Assembly: GCA_947493745.1 (NCBI GenBank) | Contig: CANLSM010000008.1 | Span: forward strand, 88,129 to 152,128 | Direction: 5' to 3' | Source of the DNA: an uncultured Paracoccaceae bacterium | GTDB lineage: Bacteria; Pseudomonadota; Alphaproteobacteria; Rhodobacterales; Rhodobacteraceae | Length of the DNA: 64,000 nt | Part shown: piece after piece, positions 51,631 to 61,064 of the stretch | How the letters are laid out: every line of letters begins with the position of its first letter | Numbering within the stretch: the stretch's first letter is position 1 | Position numbers and translations under genes: made by a program | Notes under the pieces: generated by a model | Told to the model about the DNA's origin: nothing | What the model saw: the letters and a program-made list of their open reading frames with translations, nothing else | Database searches by the model: none

Positions 51631-52147
51631 GCCCGGCCTGAAACCGCCGCATGTTCTGCCGGTAGTGCTCGGCGGCTTGCAGCAGTCCTGCCCTGGCGGC
51701 CGCATCAAGCTCCCGCTTTGGCTGGGCCGGCACGCCCACTGCTAGCACGCCCGGCTGGACCGACTTGCCTTCGGTCACCAGCGCCCCCGCGCCCAGAAGG
51801 CTCCCCGCCCCGATGATCGCGCCGTTCAGCACCGTCGCGTTCATCCCGATCAGGCATCCGTCACCAAGCGTGCAGCCATGCAGCATGGCCTTGTGCCCGA
51901 TGGTGCAGTTGCGGCCGATGGTCAGCGGATAGCCCATATCGGTGTGCAGAACTGCATTCTCCTGGATGTTGCTGCCCGCCCCGATTGTGATGCGTTCATT
52001 GTCGCCACGGATCACGGCGCCGAACCAGATCGATGCACCCGGCTCGATGACCACGTCGCCGATCACATGCGCACCGGGTGCGATCCAGAAATCTCCATTC
52101 TCCGGCACGTTCGGCGCGACCCCGTCGAGAGCGTAGAGCCCGCTCAT
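51608..52147 (-). CDS. Gamma-carbonic anhydrase family protein
   Basis: A 179-residue left-handed beta-helix protein of the gamma carbonic anhydrase/YrdA family. Hexapeptide turns run through residues 25-130 ([22 protein letters not shown] at about 28-49; [48 protein letters not shown] at about 84-112). The histidines that bind zinc in the trimer interface are His69 (VLHTD), His87 (GHKAML) and His92 (LHGC). It overlaps gmk by 4 bp. Many homologues have no measured carbonic anhydrase activity, so the reaction is uncertain. Confidence 0.92.
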   Translation of the reverse strand: MSGLYALDGVAPNVPENGDFWIAPGAHVIGDVVIEPGASIWFGAVIRGDNERITIGAGSNIQENAVLHTDMGYPLTIGRNCTIGHKAMLHGCTLGDGCLIGMNATVLNGAIIGAGSLLGAGALVTEGKSVQPGVLAVGVPAQPKRELDAAARAGLLQAAEHYRQNMRRFQAGLSPVADR

Positions 52148-52785
52148 TTCAGTCGCTCCTCGAACTCGTCATTCAGGCCCTTCACGAAATCCACAAGCGC
52201 CGGTCGACGCGCCCGCCGCAGACGCTCGGCCGCCAGAATGGCGCGAAGCTCCGCCTCACAGGCGGCCAGATCCTCGTTGATCAGCACATAGTCATATTCG
52301 GCCCAGTGCGAGATCTCATCGCGGGATTTGCGCATCCGGTCGGCGACAACTTCCGCACTGTCCTGCCCACGGGCGAGAAGGCGCGCCTCAAGCTCGGCAA
52401 TCGACGGCGGCAGGACAAAAACCGAGATCGCCGCTTCGCGCAGAGCGGAATTGCGGATCTGCTGCCCACCCTGCCAGTCCACGTCGAAAAGGATGTCTCG
52501 GCCCGCCCTGATCGCGTCCGAAACCGGACCCAGGGGAGAGCCGTAGAGATTGCCGAACACCTCCGCATGCTCCAGCATCTCGCCACGCTCGACCATTGCT
52601 TCGAATTCGTCCCTTGTCCGGAAGTAATACTCGCGCCCATCCTGCTCGCCCGGTCGTGGCGGTCTCGTGGTGGCCGAGATCGAGAACATCACATCCGCAT
52701 CATCTTCCAGCAACCGCCGTGACAGGGTCGATTTGCCCGCACCCGAGGGCGAGGAGAGGATGATAAGAAGGCCTTGCCGGTTCAC
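52144..52785 (-). CDS. gmk: Guanylate kinase
   Basis: A 213-residue enzyme phosphorylating GMP to GDP. The P-loop [16 protein letters not shown] is at 11-26; [19 protein letters not shown] (about 37-55) is the GMP-binding signature; [15 protein letters not shown] (about 71-85) and [11 protein letters not shown] (about 98-108) follow. It lies 3 bp after yicC and overlaps the carbonic anhydrase gene, forming a three-gene unit. gmk next to yicC is widely conserved. Confidence 0.96.
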   Translation of the reverse strand: MNRQGLLIILSSPSGAGKSTLSRRLLEDDADVMFSISATTRPPRPGEQDGREYYFRTRDEFEAMVERGEMLEHAEVFGNLYGSPLGPVSDAIRAGRDILFDVDWQGGQQIRNSALREAAISVFVLPPSIAELEARLLARGQDSAEVVADRMRKSRDEISHWAEYDYVLINEDLAACEAELRAILAAERLRRARRPALVDFVKGLNDEFEERLK

Positions 52786-52788
52786 AGT

Positions 52789-53679
52789 CTACTCCACATT
52801 CTGTACCTGTTCGCGCATCTGATCGATCACGACCTTGAGTTCAAGGCCGATCGACGTAAGCTCCGTCGAGCCCGACTTGGAGCAGAGCGTGTTGGCCTCC
52901 CGGTTGAACTCCTGCATCAGAAAATCGAACTTCCGGCCAATCGGGCCACCGGTCCCGAGCAGCGCCCGGGCAGCCTCGACATGCGCGTCCAGCCTGTCGA
53001 GCTCCTCGGTTACATCCGCCTTGACCGCGAGAAGTGCCAGTTCCTGGGCAAGCCGTGCCTCATCAACCTGATCGGTGGCCTCCAGCACTGCCGCAACCCT
53101 TTGGCGCAGTGCTGCAGGCTGTCCGGCATTGCGCACCTCGGAGACCTCCCGCGCGGCACGCGAGAGATCGCCCAGCCGGGAGATCTGTTCGCTCAGGACA
53201 GCCGCAAGGGCCGCACCCTCGCTCTGCCGCGCGGTCACGAAGGCCTCCAGAAGTCTGGGGACCTCAGCCTCGATAGCCCTGAGCAGGGTCTCTTCAGGTC
53301 CCGACCGATTGCTGTTCTCAAGAAGATTCCGGGCGGCAAGCAGATCCGTGGCCGAAGCCGGCCTGAGATCCAGCCCCTGTTTTTTCGCCTGCATCTCCAG
53401 CGCGCGCAGGGCATCTATGACCTGCTCATAGCTCTCGGCCGCGAAACGCGCCCCCACGCTGTCGGCCTGACCCAGTTTCAGTCCGATGGTGATATTGCCG
53501 CGCTTGAAATGCTTGGGCACCTCCTTGCGCAACCGGGCCTCGACGCCTTCAAAGCGCTCGGGCAGCCGCAGTCTCAGATCAAGGCCGCGCCCGTTCACGC
53601 TGCGCATCTCCCAGGCCCAGTCCAGCCCGTCCAGCGCGCCCTGGAGCGAGACGAAGCCCGTCATCGACTGAATACTCAT
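52789..53679 (-). CDS. YicC family endoribonuclease-like protein
   Basis: A 296-residue YicC/YloC protein. The start at 53679 gives SIQSMTGFVS, the conserved family opening; the N-terminal domain includes WEMRSVNGRGLDLRLRLPE (about 23-41) and RGNITIGLKLG, and the C-terminal DUF1732 part includes IGRKFDFLMQEFNREANTLCSKS (about 240-262), where the Glu-rich site acts in catalysis. Recent work on YicC relatives showed endoribonuclease activity; I assign that by family only. It precedes gmk by 3 bp. Confidence 0.93.
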   Translation of the reverse strand: MSIQSMTGFVSLQGALDGLDWAWEMRSVNGRGLDLRLRLPERFEGVEARLRKEVPKHFKRGNITIGLKLGQADSVGARFAAESYEQVIDALRALEMQAKKQGLDLRPASATDLLAARNLLENSNRSGPEETLLRAIEAEVPRLLEAFVTARQSEGAALAAVLSEQISRLGDLSRAAREVSEVRNAGQPAALRQRVAAVLEATDQVDEARLAQELALLAVKADVTEELDRLDAHVEAARALLGTGGPIGRKFDFLMQEFNREANTLCSKSGSTELTSIGLELKVVIDQMREQVQNVE

Positions 53680-53725
53680 GTTTTCTGCTCCTACCTCGCA
53701 CTCTTTATTGGGTATTTTGTCGCCG

Positions 53726-53740
53726 TTAATCATTTGTTAC
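53726..53740. promoter_or_regulatory. Near-consensus CtrA box, distal copy
   Basis: TTAA-N7-TTAC (53726-53740) lies 109 bases upstream of the PAS_5 gene. It has seven of eight consensus bases. A second near-match lies 54 bases closer to the gene. Confidence 0.45.
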
Positions 53741-53779
53741 CAATTATCAGGACAATTGACTAAACTTGTAATAGCCTTG

Positions 53780-53794
53780 TTAAAGATTGATTTA
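53780..53794. promoter_or_regulatory. Near-consensus CtrA box, proximal copy
   Basis: TTAA-N7-TTTA (53780-53794), about 55 bases before the PAS_5 start, where a promoter would be expected. With the copy at 53726-53740 it suggests that CtrA controls this gene. Confidence 0.45.
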
Positions 53795-53848
53795 GCAAAG
53801 GGAAAGGGCGTGGCTTTTGGGAGAATCCGCCACGGGCACAGGCAGACG

Positions 53849-54499
53849 ATGAACTTGGATGCATTGACCACATTGCGGAACTACTGGGAGACGCTGCGCG
53901 ACGGGCGCATTGCGCCTTACCGGGCCGAGCTTGACCCGCGCAAGTTCGAGGACGCTCTTGAAAACATGTTCATTCTTGAGCAGTTGAACCCCTCGCAGTT
54001 GCGGGTCCGGCTGGCAGGAATGCGGCTTTGCGAGCTGATGGGAATGGAGGTGCGCGGCATGCCGCCCGAGGCGTTGATGGCCGCCGATGCGCGCGATCTC
54101 TTCACCCAGCTTCTCAGCTCCGTTCTGGCGATCCCGGCAGTGGCCGAGCTCGACCTTCAGGCCCATGACAGCAAGGGGCGCTCGGTCGACGCGCATATGC
54201 TGCTTCTGCCGCTGCGCTCCGACTTTGGCGAGATCACCCGCATTCTGGGCTGCATTGCGGCACCCGAGAGCCTGCAGAACGCACCGATCAACTTCTCGAT
54301 CACCGGCCAGAGAACCTTCCAGATCAAAGCACGTGAAGAGGTAGAGGCCGCTGGTCTGCCGGGCTTTGGCGAGCACCAGACGCCGTTTCAACCCGCCAAT
54401 ACGCAACCCGCTTTGCGGAGCATTGATGGTGATGCGGCAGCGACCGGGACGGCGCGCCGACTGTCACGCGACCATCTCAAACTCATCAAGAATGACTGA
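53849..54499 (+). CDS. PAS domain-containing protein (PAS_5 family)
   Basis: A 216-residue protein. The start at 53849 gives MNLDALTTLRNYWETLRDG. The first 145 residues match the PAS_5/DUF1457 family: PYRAELDPRKFEDALENMFI (about 22-41), QLRVRLAGMRLCELMGMEVR (about 49-68), GMPPEALM and DLFTQLLSSVLAIP. The last 70 residues are polar and unordered. Such stand-alone PAS proteins lack an output domain and act through partners; several are cell-cycle or motility regulators in alphaproteobacteria. The 169-bp gap before it has two near-CtrA boxes. It converges on serB with a 14-bp overlap. Confidence 0.85.
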   Translation: MNLDALTTLRNYWETLRDGRIAPYRAELDPRKFEDALENMFILEQLNPSQLRVRLAGMRLCELMGMEVRGMPPEALMAADARDLFTQLLSSVLAIPAVAELDLQAHDSKGRSVDAHMLLLPLRSDFGEITRILGCIAAPESLQNAPINFSITGQRTFQIKAREEVEAAGLPGFGEHQTPFQPANTQPALRSIDGDAAATGTARRLSRDHLKLIKND

Positions 54500-55340
54500 G
54501 GCCTTGCAGGGCGAGAAGCGCCCTGAGGTCCGAGTGATCCAGGCTGGCATCCGCCTCTGCCCGTAGCGCAGGTTTTGCGTGATAGGCGACGCCCAGTCCT
54601 GCGGCCCGGATCATATCGAGATCGTTGGCGCCATCGCCGACCGCGATAACATCCGCAGGGTCCGTACCGACCTCCTTACAAAGCGCCAGTAACGCCTCGC
54701 GCTTTGCCTGGCGACCCAGAATGGGCAATGCGACCTCGCCTGTCAGATGATCGCCATCCTGCAGAAGCGTGTTGGCCTGATGCGACTGAAACCCGGTCCT
54801 TGCGGCAACGCGTGACGTGAAAAAGGTGAACCCGCCTGAGACCAGCGCGGTTCGCGCACCCGCATCGTTCATGCGTGAAATCACTTCCTCGGCACCGGGG
54901 TTGAGGCTGATCCGCTCCGCATAGCAGGCCTCCAGCGCTTCAATGGGAAGGTCCTTCAGCAGGCCGACCCTCGCATGGATCGCCTCCTCGAAATCGAGCA
55001 CCCCCTGCATCGCCTGTTCCGTGATCTCCGAGACCTGCGCCTTTACGCCCGCGAAATCCGCAAGCTCGTCGATGCACTCGACCGGGATCATGGTGCTGTC
55101 CATGTCGGCGATCAGAATCCGCTTCTGCCGGTTTTCGGCAGGCACCTGATTCAGGTCAACACCATGGGGTGCCGCAATACCGGTCCGCTCCAGACCGTCG
55201 AAGGCAATTTCGACAGCGCCCGGAGCAAGCCGGTTGGGCGCGTCACATGTCGCGCCCGCCTCCGCCAGGGCCTCACGAACCTCATCGGCAACAGCGTCAG
55301 CGACACCGCCCGACGAGGTCAGAACCGCAAACCGGGTCAT
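54486..55340 (-). CDS. serB: Phosphoserine phosphatase
   Basis: A 284-residue HAD-family enzyme, last step of serine synthesis. The start at 55340 gives MTRFAVLTSSGG. An N-terminal part of about 70 residues, possibly ACT-like, is followed by the HAD motifs: LIADMDSTMIPVECIDEL (nucleophile Asp79, Asp81), ALVSGGFTFFT (Thr/Ser motif II, about 173-183), and AVGDGANDLDMIRAAGLGVAYHAKP (motif IV, about 235-259). It follows the DAHP synthase by 7 bp on the same strand... in transcription order it comes after serine-unrelated aro gene upstream, with the genes running in the same direction. Confidence 0.94.
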   Translation of the reverse strand: MTRFAVLTSSGGVADAVADEVREALAEAGATCDAPNRLAPGAVEIAFDGLERTGIAAPHGVDLNQVPAENRQKRILIADMDSTMIPVECIDELADFAGVKAQVSEITEQAMQGVLDFEEAIHARVGLLKDLPIEALEACYAERISLNPGAEEVISRMNDAGARTALVSGGFTFFTSRVAARTGFQSHQANTLLQDGDHLTGEVALPILGRQAKREALLALCKEVGTDPADVIAVGDGANDLDMIRAAGLGVAYHAKPALRAEADASLDHSDLRALLALQGLSHS

Positions 55341-55347
55341 TCCAGGA

Positions 55348-56718
55348 TCAGCCAACCGCCCGTTGGGAGACACGGCGCTGATGCAGTTCCTCGGCCACGA
55401 GGAAGGCCAGTTCCAGCGACTGGGAGGCGTTCAGGCGCGGGTCGCAGGCCGTGTGGTAACGGTCTGACAGATCCTCGTCCGCAACCGCCCTCAGACCGCC
55501 GGTGCATTCGGTCACGTCCTTGCCGGTCATCTCGAAATGCACGCCGCCGGGGATGGTACCCTCGGCCTTGTGAATCGCGAAAAACTCCCGAACCTCGCGC
55601 AGCACACGCTCGAAGGGCCGGGTCTTGTAGCCGCTGTCGGACTTGATCGTATTGCCGTGCATCGGATCGCAGGACCAGACGACGTTCTTGCCCTCACGCT
55701 CCACCGCCTTGATAAGCCTTGGCAGATGCTCGCCCACATTCCCGGCGCCGAAACGTGCAATCAGGGTCAGACGCCCGGCCTCATTGTCGGGGTTCAGCAG
55801 ATCACAGAGCCGGACCAGTTCTTCGGGATCAAGGCTCGGGCCGCATTTCAGGCCGACCGGGTTTTGCACACCGCGTGCGAATTCCACATGCGCGCCGTCG
55901 GGCTGCCGCGTCCGGTCGCCGATCCAGATCATATGACCGGAGCCTGCCACCGGCAGACCGGAGGTACTGTCGATCCGGCAAAGCGCCTCTTCATATTCCA
56001 GAAGCAAAGCCTCGTGGCTTGTGTAGAAATCCACCCGGTGCAGGGCCGCCGTGGTCGAGGAGTTCACCCCGGCCGCATCCATGAATTCCAGCGATTCAGA
56101 GATCCGGCTGGCCAGATCATGATACTTCTCGTAGCCCGGCGCGTCCTTGGTGGATTCCAGCGTCCAGGAATGCACGCGCGCGATATCGGCAAAGCCCCCC
56201 TGGCTGAATGCGCGCAGCAGGTTCAACGAGGCTGCCGCCTGCGTGTAGGCCTGCAACATCCGGGTCGGGTCGGGCACGCGGGCCGCCTCGGTGAAGGCGA
56301 TATCGTTGATGATGTCACCGCGGTAGGACGGCAGCTCCACACCGTTGACCACCTCGGTGGGTGCCGAACGCGGCTTGGCGAACTGCCCGGCCATGCGACC
56401 GATCTTGACCACCGGCACCTTGGCGCCAAAGGTCAGAACGACCGCCATCTGCAGCATCACCTTGTAGGTGTCGCGGATCAGGTCGGCGGAGAATTCATCG
56501 AAACTCTCGGCGCAATCGCCGCCCTGCAACAGGAACGCCTCTCCACGGGAAACATCGGCGAGATGAGCCTTTAGCCGCCGCACCTCGCCTGCAAAAACAA
56601 GGGGTGGAAAATTGCCGAGCTTTGCCTCAACGGCCGTCAACGCATCCGGATCGGTATAAACCGGCATCTGGATCCGCTCTTTATTGCGCCAATCCGATTT
56701 CTTCCATGCGGTCGCCAT
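55348..56718 (-). CDS. Class II 3-deoxy-7-phosphoheptulonate synthase (DAHP synthase)
   Basis: A 456-residue plant-type (class II) DAHP synthase, first step of the shikimate pathway, condensing phosphoenolpyruvate and erythrose 4-phosphate. [17 protein letters not shown] (about 5-21) opens the protein; [12 protein letters not shown] (about 62-73), [12 protein letters not shown] (about 104-115), [19 protein letters not shown] (about 255-273), [25 protein letters not shown] and [12 protein letters not shown] (about 344-355) supply metal and PEP ligands. The start at 56718 fits the family; a longer frame would overlap the divergent regulator. serB follows 7 bp after its stop. Confidence 0.95.
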   Translation of the reverse strand: MATAWKKSDWRNKERIQMPVYTDPDALTAVEAKLGNFPPLVFAGEVRRLKAHLADVSRGEAFLLQGGDCAESFDEFSADLIRDTYKVMLQMAVVLTFGAKVPVVKIGRMAGQFAKPRSAPTEVVNGVELPSYRGDIINDIAFTEAARVPDPTRMLQAYTQAAASLNLLRAFSQGGFADIARVHSWTLESTKDAPGYEKYHDLASRISESLEFMDAAGVNSSTTAALHRVDFYTSHEALLLEYEEALCRIDSTSGLPVAGSGHMIWIGDRTRQPDGAHVEFARGVQNPVGLKCGPSLDPEELVRLCDLLNPDNEAGRLTLIARFGAGNVGEHLPRLIKAVEREGKNVVWSCDPMHGNTIKSDSGYKTRPFERVLREVREFFAIHKAEGTIPGGVHFEMTGKDVTECTGGLRAVADEDLSDRYHTACDPRLNASQSLELAFLVAEELHQRRVSQRAVG

Positions 56719-56896
56719 GATCAAGCCCAGCCCTTCTGCGAGTCCATTTTCAGCCGCGGTGTATAGGCAATTCCGCACGACTTGGCCAGACTGGACTGGA
56801 CCAAAACTGAAGGACGGTGCGGGATTTGATGCATTCACACTTGACGGCGCAACAAAGTCAAACTCTAGATCACAAAACGCATCAGAGCTGGTCACC

Positions 56897-57862
56897 ATGG
56901 AAGATCGCCCGGAACATTATGTTTTCCTCCTTCTGGACAACTTCACCATGCTCGCTTTCGCCAGCGCGCTGGAGCCGTTGCGGCTGGCAAACTTCGCCTC
57001 GCAGAAAGAGCTCTACAAGTGGACCACGGTGTCGGAGGACGGGCAGGCAGTGCGGAGTTCTTCCGGCGTCGTGATCAAGACAGATGGTGCACTGGACGAG
57101 TTGAGCCGCAATCAACGCGTCATCGTCTGCGGCGGGCTCAACATCAAGGCAAACGCGACAAAGCCGGTTCTGACATGGCTGAGGCGCGAGGCCAGGCGCG
57201 GCCTGATGCTGGGCGCGATCTGCACGGCCCCACAGGTTCTGGCCATGGCCGGACTTCTCGACGACAAGAAAGCAACGATCCATTGGGACAATCGCGATGC
57301 ATTCGAGGAGGAGTTCCCCGAGATCGATCTGACCCAGAACATCTATGTGATCGATGGCAACCGGTTCACCGCCTCGGGCGGAACAGCGCCGAGCGATCTG
57401 ATGCTCAAGCTGATCTCGGAAAGGCATGGGCCGGAACTGGCAAGCTCGGTCGCGGACCAGATGATCCATACATCCATCAGGTCCGACCGGGACGAGCAGC
57501 GCCTGTCGATCCCGACCCGGATCGGTGTGCGGCACCCGAAGCTCTCGACCGTCATCCAGATGATGGAGGAGAACATCGAAGAGCCGATCTCGCCGTCCAT
57601 CCTGGCCTCAGATGTCGGCATGTCCACACGCCAGCTGGAGCGGCTTTTCCGGCGCTATCTGAACCGCTCGCCGAAGCGCTATTACATGGAACTGCGGCTG
57701 CAGAAGGCGCGCAATCTTCTGATGCAGACCGAGATGTCGGTAATCAACGTGGCACTGGCCTGCGGGTTCGCCTCGCCCTCGCATTTCTCGAAATGCTACC
57801 GGGGACATTTCAATACGACCCCCTATCGCGAGCGCGGCACACAAGGGGTCCCGGCACTCTGA
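56897..57862 (+). CDS. GlxA family AraC-type transcriptional regulator
   Basis: A 321-residue regulator with an N-terminal DJ-1/PfpI-like domain (about 8-180; [41 protein letters not shown] with the elbow-type cysteine, [18 protein letters not shown]) and a C-terminal AraC double HTH (about 218-315; [20 protein letters not shown], then [20 protein letters not shown]). This is the GlxA/GbdR/ArgR/CdhR class, which often governs catabolism of glycine betaine, carnitine, arginine or related compounds. It has no obvious adjacent pathway genes except the thiolase 79 bp downstream, so targets are unknown. Confidence 0.92.
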   Translation: MEDRPEHYVFLLLDNFTMLAFASALEPLRLANFASQKELYKWTTVSEDGQAVRSSSGVVIKTDGALDELSRNQRVIVCGGLNIKANATKPVLTWLRREARRGLMLGAICTAPQVLAMAGLLDDKKATIHWDNRDAFEEEFPEIDLTQNIYVIDGNRFTASGGTAPSDLMLKLISERHGPELASSVADQMIHTSIRSDRDEQRLSIPTRIGVRHPKLSTVIQMMEENIEEPISPSILASDVGMSTRQLERLFRRYLNRSPKRYYMELRLQKARNLLMQTEMSVINVALACGFASPSHFSKCYRGHFNTTPYRERGTQGVPAL

Positions 57863-57941
57863 GCAGATTGCACCGGACTGGCCGGAGCGCTAATGTCGGC
57901 GGAAATGATCGGACGTTCAGTTTCTCAGGAGGACCGCCCGC

Positions 57942-59123
<1,182 letters not shown>

Positions 59124-59126
59124 GCA

Positions 59127-59885
59127 ATGCAACTTGGAACCGACAAGGAAGCAATCATAACGGGCGGGGCGTCAGGTCTGGGGGCCGCGGTGGCCGAGCG
59201 GCTGATCGAACAAGGCGTACGGGTCACCCTGCTGGATCTTGACGCCCGGAACGGGCCCAAGGTCGCCGAACGGCTCGGGGCTGCCTTCATTGAGGTCGAT
59301 GTCACGGACCCGGCTGCGGTGAGCTCTGCGCTCGACCAGATTGACGCCGTGCAGATATGCATGAATTGCGCAGGCATTGCACCGGCGGCGAAGACCATTG
59401 ATCGGGACGGGACCCCCCATGACCCCGCGCTTTTCGAGAAGGTGATCCGGATCAACCTGCTTGGCACCTTCAATGTCGCGACCCAGGCCGCAGCCAGGAT
59501 GGCTCATAACGCGCCCACCGGCGATGACGGGGAGCGCGGCGTGATCATCAACACGGCCTCGATTGCGGCCTATGAAGGCCAGATCGGGCAGATCGGCTAT
59601 GCCTCGTCCAAGGGGGCGGTTGCATCCATGACGCTGCCCATGGCACGCGATCTGGCCAAGCATGGCATTCGGGTGAACGCCATCGCACCGGGGCTGTTCA
59701 AGACACCGATGGTCGCGGGGCTGCCAGAGGATGTTCAAACGGCGCTCGGGGCGGCGGTGCCCTATCCACCCCGCCTCGGCAACCCGGCGGAATTCGCATC
59801 TCTCGTCTGCCATATCATCGAAAACGGCATGATGAACGGCGAGACCATCCGGCTTGACGGAGCCATCCGCCTGCCGCCGAGATAA
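59127..59885 (+). CDS. SDR oxidoreductase, 3-hydroxyacyl-CoA dehydrogenase type 2-like
   Basis: A 252-residue short-chain dehydrogenase close to the HSD17B10/FadB2 type. AIITGGASGLGAAVAERL (about 9-26) binds NAD, VTLLDLDARNG (about 34-44) has the Asp that prefers NAD over NADP, NCAGIAPAAKT (about 82-92) is the NAG motif, and the catalytic residues are in IINTASIAAYEGQIGQIGYASSKGAVASM (Ser near 146, Tyr near 158, Lys near 162). The insertion near PTGDDGERG is typical of this type. It lies 3 bp after the thiolase and its stop meets the sugar dehydrogenase stop, one base apart on the opposite strand. Confidence 0.92.
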   Translation: MQLGTDKEAIITGGASGLGAAVAERLIEQGVRVTLLDLDARNGPKVAERLGAAFIEVDVTDPAAVSSALDQIDAVQICMNCAGIAPAAKTIDRDGTPHDPALFEKVIRINLLGTFNVATQAAARMAHNAPTGDDGERGVIINTASIAAYEGQIGQIGYASSKGAVASMTLPMARDLAKHGIRVNAIAPGLFKTPMVAGLPEDVQTALGAAVPYPPRLGNPAEFASLVCHIIENGMMNGETIRLDGAIRLPPR

Positions 59886-59886
59886 G

Positions 59887-60975
59887 CTATTCGGGCGTGA
59901 CCCGATAAGCCGCACCCTCGCCCACCGAGAGAAACCAGATCGCGCCATCCGGCGCTTCGCGGACATCGCGGATGCGCCCGTATTCGCCACGGAACAGTTC
60001 CTCCACCTCCGACGCCTGTCCGCCAGAGACCTCAAGACGCGAAATATAGTCGAACTTCAAGGACCCGACGAAGATGTCACCCTTCCAGTCGGGGAACATG
60101 TCACCCGAATAGACCATCAGCCCTGAGGGTGCGATGGACGGGTCCCAATAATGCGCCGGTTGTTCCATACCCGCCTTGGACGAGCCCTCGCCTATCGCCT
60201 CACCGGAATAATGGACGCCATAGGAGATGACGGGCCAGCCATAGTTACGTCCGGCCTGCGGCTGGTTGACCTCGTCACCGCCACGCGCGCCATGTTCCGC
60301 CGTCCAGAGCCTGCCGCGTGCATCGAGGCCTGCACCTTGCGGGTTGCGATGGCCGTAGGAGAAGATCTCGGGCCGGGCATCGCGACCGAAATCAGGATTA
60401 TCGGACGGAACCGACCCATCCCGGTTGATCCGGATGATCTTGCCGCTGTGAACGCTCAGATCCTGCGCGGACGGTCGATCACCCCGATCTCCGATGGTCA
60501 GAAGCAGGGTGCCATCCGTTGCCTCGACCACACGGGAACCGAAATGCCGTCCTGATCCACCCGGGCCAACCTGCTCGAAGAGAGCCCTGAACCCTTCCAG
60601 CCTGCGGCCATCAGTGGCAAGCCGTCCCGATCCGAGCATTGTGCGCAGTCCCTGACCCGTGCGGGCCGAGTAGGTCAGAAACACCTCGCGGCTGCTGGCA
60701 AAATCGCGCGGCAGCATGACGTCGAGCAGGCCGCCCTGCCCTTCAGCCGCGACCCGAGGTAGACCGCCCACCTCGCGGCGTTTGTCATCCTTGATGTGCA
60801 GCAGGGCTCCGTCCCGCTCCGTCACCAGATACCCTCCGTCCGGCAGAAATGCGATTGCCCAGGGTTCGTCGAGATCGTCGATCACTTCCGTGATCCGGAC
60901 CTGCGCTGCCGCCGCGACACCGCCAAGCATTGCCAAACCGACAAAAATACTCAAAAAGGTTTTGCATCGAAACAT
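59887..60975 (-). CDS. PQQ-dependent sugar dehydrogenase (YliI/aldose dehydrogenase family)
   Basis: A 362-residue periplasmic six-bladed beta-propeller. The signal peptide is MFRCKTFLSIFVGLAMLGGVAAAA (cleavage near 25). DDLDEPWAIAFLPDGGYLVTERDG (about 33-56) contains the first blade; GGRHFGSRVVEATDG (about 141-155), SYGHRNPQGAGLDARGRLWTAEHGARGGDEVNQ (about 201-233) with the catalytic His region, and APSGLMVYSGDMFPDWKGDIFVGSL (about 280-304) follow. It oxidises aldose sugars with pyrroloquinoline quinone, passing electrons to the respiratory chain. PQQ synthesis genes are not in the window. Confidence 0.9.
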   Translation of the reverse strand: MFRCKTFLSIFVGLAMLGGVAAAAQVRITEVIDDLDEPWAIAFLPDGGYLVTERDGALLHIKDDKRREVGGLPRVAAEGQGGLLDVMLPRDFASSREVFLTYSARTGQGLRTMLGSGRLATDGRRLEGFRALFEQVGPGGSGRHFGSRVVEATDGTLLLTIGDRGDRPSAQDLSVHSGKIIRINRDGSVPSDNPDFGRDARPEIFSYGHRNPQGAGLDARGRLWTAEHGARGGDEVNQPQAGRNYGWPVISYGVHYSGEAIGEGSSKAGMEQPAHYWDPSIAPSGLMVYSGDMFPDWKGDIFVGSLKFDYISRLEVSGGQASEVEELFRGEYGRIRDVREAPDGAIWFLSVGEGAAYRVTPE

Positions 60976-60997
60976 AAGCCGAGCCTCCCTAGCATCT

Positions 60998-61020
60998 GAA
61001 ACCGAACATAGCGCGGTTTC
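60998..61020. repeat. Inverted repeat in the divergent region before the ABC permease
   Basis: GAAACCG (60998-61004) and CGGTTTC (61014-61020), a 7-bp inverted repeat with a 9-base spacer, lie between the divergent sugar dehydrogenase and permease genes. It could be an operator; evidence is only the symmetry and position. Confidence 0.3.
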
Positions 61021-61064
61021 GCGGGGTTGAAAGTCCACTCACAGGCTGTTGAAATTCGGGAGTT

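Noticed and set aside
54486..55340. A functional operon link between DAHP synthase and serB
   Set aside because: They are 7 bp apart and probably co-transcribed, but no shared pathway step beyond general amino acid synthesis can be argued from sequence.
56841..56869. Promoter TTGACG-N17-TCTAGA before the GlxA-type gene
   Set aside because: The -35 is good but the -10 matches only half of the consensus, so it was not listed as a feature.
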